From assembly GCA_017448965.1 (NCBI GenBank), contig JAFSKK010000050.1:1-64000 (forward strand): DNA of 64,000 nt, given 5' to 3'. The translations under genes were made by a program, and so were the position numbers. Under the pieces are notes generated by a model. It worked only from the letters and a program-made list of their open reading frames with translations, was not told where the DNA came from and made no database searches. Positions 62,489 to 64,000 of this stretch are shown one piece after another. This DNA comes from Bacteroidaceae bacterium. GTDB lineage: Bacteria; Bacteroidota; Bacteroidia; Bacteroidales; Bacteroidaceae. Position 1 is the stretch's first letter. Each line of letters starts with the position of its first letter.

Positions 62489-64000
62489 TTACAACGCCTG
62501 CATATCGTTCAGTTTCTTGTAATATCCGTTCTGTGCTATCAGTTCCTCATGCGAACCCTTCTCCACAATGTTGCCCTCATGGAGCACATAAATGGTGTCT
62601 GCATTCTTGATGGTGGAGAGACGGTGGGCAATCGCGATAGTGGTGCGCGACTTCATCAACTTCTCCAACGCATCCTGCACCAGTCGCTCGCTTTCTGTGT
62701 CGAGAGCTGAAGTAGCCTCATCAAGAATCAGGATAGGAGGATTCTTCAAGATGGCACGTGCAATGGAGATTCTTTGCCGCTGACCACCCGACAAACGTCC
62801 ACCACGGTCACCCACATTCGTTTCGTAACCCTCCTCCATCTCCATGATGAACTCGTGCGCATTGGCTATCTTCGCAGCCGCCTCCACCTGTTCTTGCGTA
62901 GCGTTATCCACACCAAAGGCAATGTTGTTGAAGATGGTGTCGTTGAAGAGAATAGCCTCCTGATTCACGTTGCCAATGAGGCTTCTGAGCGAGTGGATGG
63001 AAAGATTGTGTACATCCTCCCCATCAATCCTGATGGCACCTCCCGTCACATCGTGATAGCGAGGAATCAAATCCACCAACGTGCTCTTTCCTGAACCCGA
63101 CTGCCCCACGAGCGCGATTGTCTGACCCTTCTTGATGGTCAGATTGATGTCGTGCAGAATCTCATGACCCTCATTGTAGGAAAAACGCACATGATCCAGT
63201 TCGATGCTGTCCTTCAGCGTCTCAATCTTCTTGGGATGCTCCACCTCTCTGATGTGGTTTTCAGCCTTCAGAATCTTGTTGATGCGCTCCAGCGAAGCAA
63301 GACCCTTCTGGATGCTGTATCCCGCCTTCGAGAGATCCTTGATGGGTTGCAACGTGGTGTAGAGGATGACCAAATAATAGATGAAGCCGCTGGCATCAAT
63401 CGGGCTGTTGCCAGCAAAAATCAGATAGCCGCCAAACCACAAAACAATCACAATCATGCAAGTGCCCAGAAACTCGCTCACAGGATGGGCAGCCGACTGA
63501 CGGATAGCCACCTTCATGGCTGCCTTGCGATATTCGTTGTTGATGCGCGTGAACCTGTCTTCCATCTTCTTCTCAGCAATGAACGCCTTGATGATGCGCA
63601 ATCCTCCCAACGTCTCCTCAATCTGACTGATGCCATCGCTCCATTTCGACTGGGCATAAAGCGAACGATGCTTCAGTTTCTTGCCGATGCGTCCGATTCC
63701 TCCAGCCAACAAAGGCACCACCAAGAGTGTGAACAACGTGAGTTGCCAACTCATCGCAAACATCGTGCCAATATACACCAGGATGAAGATAGGATTCTTG
63801 ATCATCATGTCGAGCGACGAGGTGATGCTTCCGTCCACCTCATTCACATCCGTACTCACTCTTGCCAAAATGTCACCCTTTCGTTCATCAGAGAAGAAAG
63901 AAAGCGGCAAAGAAAGAATCTTCTTGTAAATGTCAGCACGGATGTCGCGCACGATGCCCGTTCGCAGAGGCATCAGACAGGCAGAACCTGCAAAATAAGT
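62489..64000 (-). CDS. ABC exporter, MsbA-like (partial, cut by window end)
   Basis: At least 503 residues; the frame stays open to the window edge, so the true start lies beyond position 64000. Transmembrane domain first (ADIYKKILSLPLSFFSDERKGDILARVSTDVNEVDGSI), then the ATPase: Walker A LVGQSGSGKSTLVDL, Q-loop NVNQEAILFNDTI, signature RLSGGQRQRISIARAI, Walker B PILILDEATSALD and H-loop IAHRLST. Half-transporter architecture of lipid A/lipid or peptide exporters. Convergent with the deacetylase gene across a 52-bp gap. Confidence 0.9.
   Translation of the reverse strand, partial: TYFAGSACLMPLRTGIVRDIRADIYKKILSLPLSFFSDERKGDILARVSTDVNEVDGSITSSLDMMIKNPIFILVYIGTMFAMSWQLTLFTLLVVPLLAGGIGRIGKKLKHRSLYAQSKWSDGISQIEETLGGLRIIKAFIAEKKMEDRFTRINNEYRKAAMKVAIRQSAAHPVSEFLGTCMIVIVLWFGGYLIFAGNSPIDASGFIYYLVILYTTLQPIKDLSKAGYSIQKGLASLERINKILKAENHIREVEHPKKIETLKDSIELDHVRFSYNEGHEILHDINLTIKKGQTIALVGQSGSGKSTLVDLIPRYHDVTGGAIRIDGEDVHNLSIHSLRSLIGNVNQEAILFNDTIFNNIAFGVDNATQEQVEAAAKIANAHEFIMEMEEGYETNVGDRGGRLSGGQRQRISIARAILKNPPILILDEATSALDTESERLVQDALEKLMKSRTTIAIAHRLSTIKNADTIYVLHEGNIVEKGSHEELIAQNGYYKKLNDMQAL

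Overview
The window looks like a chromosome segment of a gut- or rumen-type Prevotella or a close relative (Bacteroidales). The evidence is a SusC/SusD pair, many SPII lipoproteins and plant-cell-wall glycoside hydrolases, promoters with the Bacteroidetes -7 box TAnnTTTG (mostly TACCTTTG, TATCTTTG or TAACTTTG) in place of sigma70 boxes, and moderate GC. I see no rRNA, tRNA or CRISPR array. Species-level placement is inference.

Layout. 0.1-2.9 kb: a FimB/Mfa2-like lipoprotein, then recX and a comF-like gene. 2.9-8.6 kb: two multidomain esterases and a GH16-GH43 fusion. 8.6-14 kb: a symporter of the glutamate/cystine (DAACS) family, a periplasmic binding protein, a TonB receptor and a lipoprotein. 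14.4-18.6 kb: tcdA, an L-cysteine desulfidase, an NhaC-type carrier and a FISUMP-like lipoprotein. 18.7-25.6 kb: SusD, SusC, a LuxR/NarL-type regulator and a MetY-like enzyme. 25.7-32 kb: an eight-gene sulfur operon. 32.2-35.2 kb: a MalY-type C-S lyase, an FHA protein and a DUF4861 protein. 35.4-45.1 kb: an arabinan/galactan cluster (GH51, two GH53, a double hydrolase, a SusR-like regulator, GH43). 45.2-48.5 kb: groEL/groES and a REP-associated-type transposase. 48.7-53.9 kb: a LlaJI-like restriction-modification operon. 54.9-64 kb: an LRR lipoprotein, two FKBP isomerases, a DUF2723 membrane protein, a polysaccharide deacetylase and an ABC exporter cut by the window edge.

The most notable system is the operon at 25.7-32.0 kb: cysteine synthase, a ThiS-like sulfur carrier, a MoeB/ThiF-like E1, a DsrE-like protein, a TusA-like protein, a JAMM protease, a family 2 encapsulin shell with an inserted cNMP-binding-like domain, and a cysteine desulfurase with a long N-terminal extension typical of encapsulin cargo. 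It joins a predicted sulfur nanocompartment to a protein-thiocarboxylate pathway of the CysO/Mec and HcyS/HcyD type. The carrier ends GGGAYV, so it should need trimming by the JAMM protease.

Five promoters (upstream of the binding protein, the lipoprotein, susD, susC and cysK) share one geometry: an inverted repeat TACC-N3-AA-N3-GGTA placed exactly 61 bp from the first base of the -7 box. This 7-2-7 layout resembles NarL-type sites, and a NarL/LuxR-type regulator gene lies beside one of them. I infer a sulfur acquisition and storage regulon. A second regulon of three promoters (GH51, GH53, GH43) shares a GTTACAT-type operator exactly 57 bp from the -7 box.

The window is also rich in small palindromic elements of at least three families. 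Some lie inside genes: a TonB receptor, the encapsulin cargo desulfurase and the C-S lyase. Others form the 3' ends of genes.
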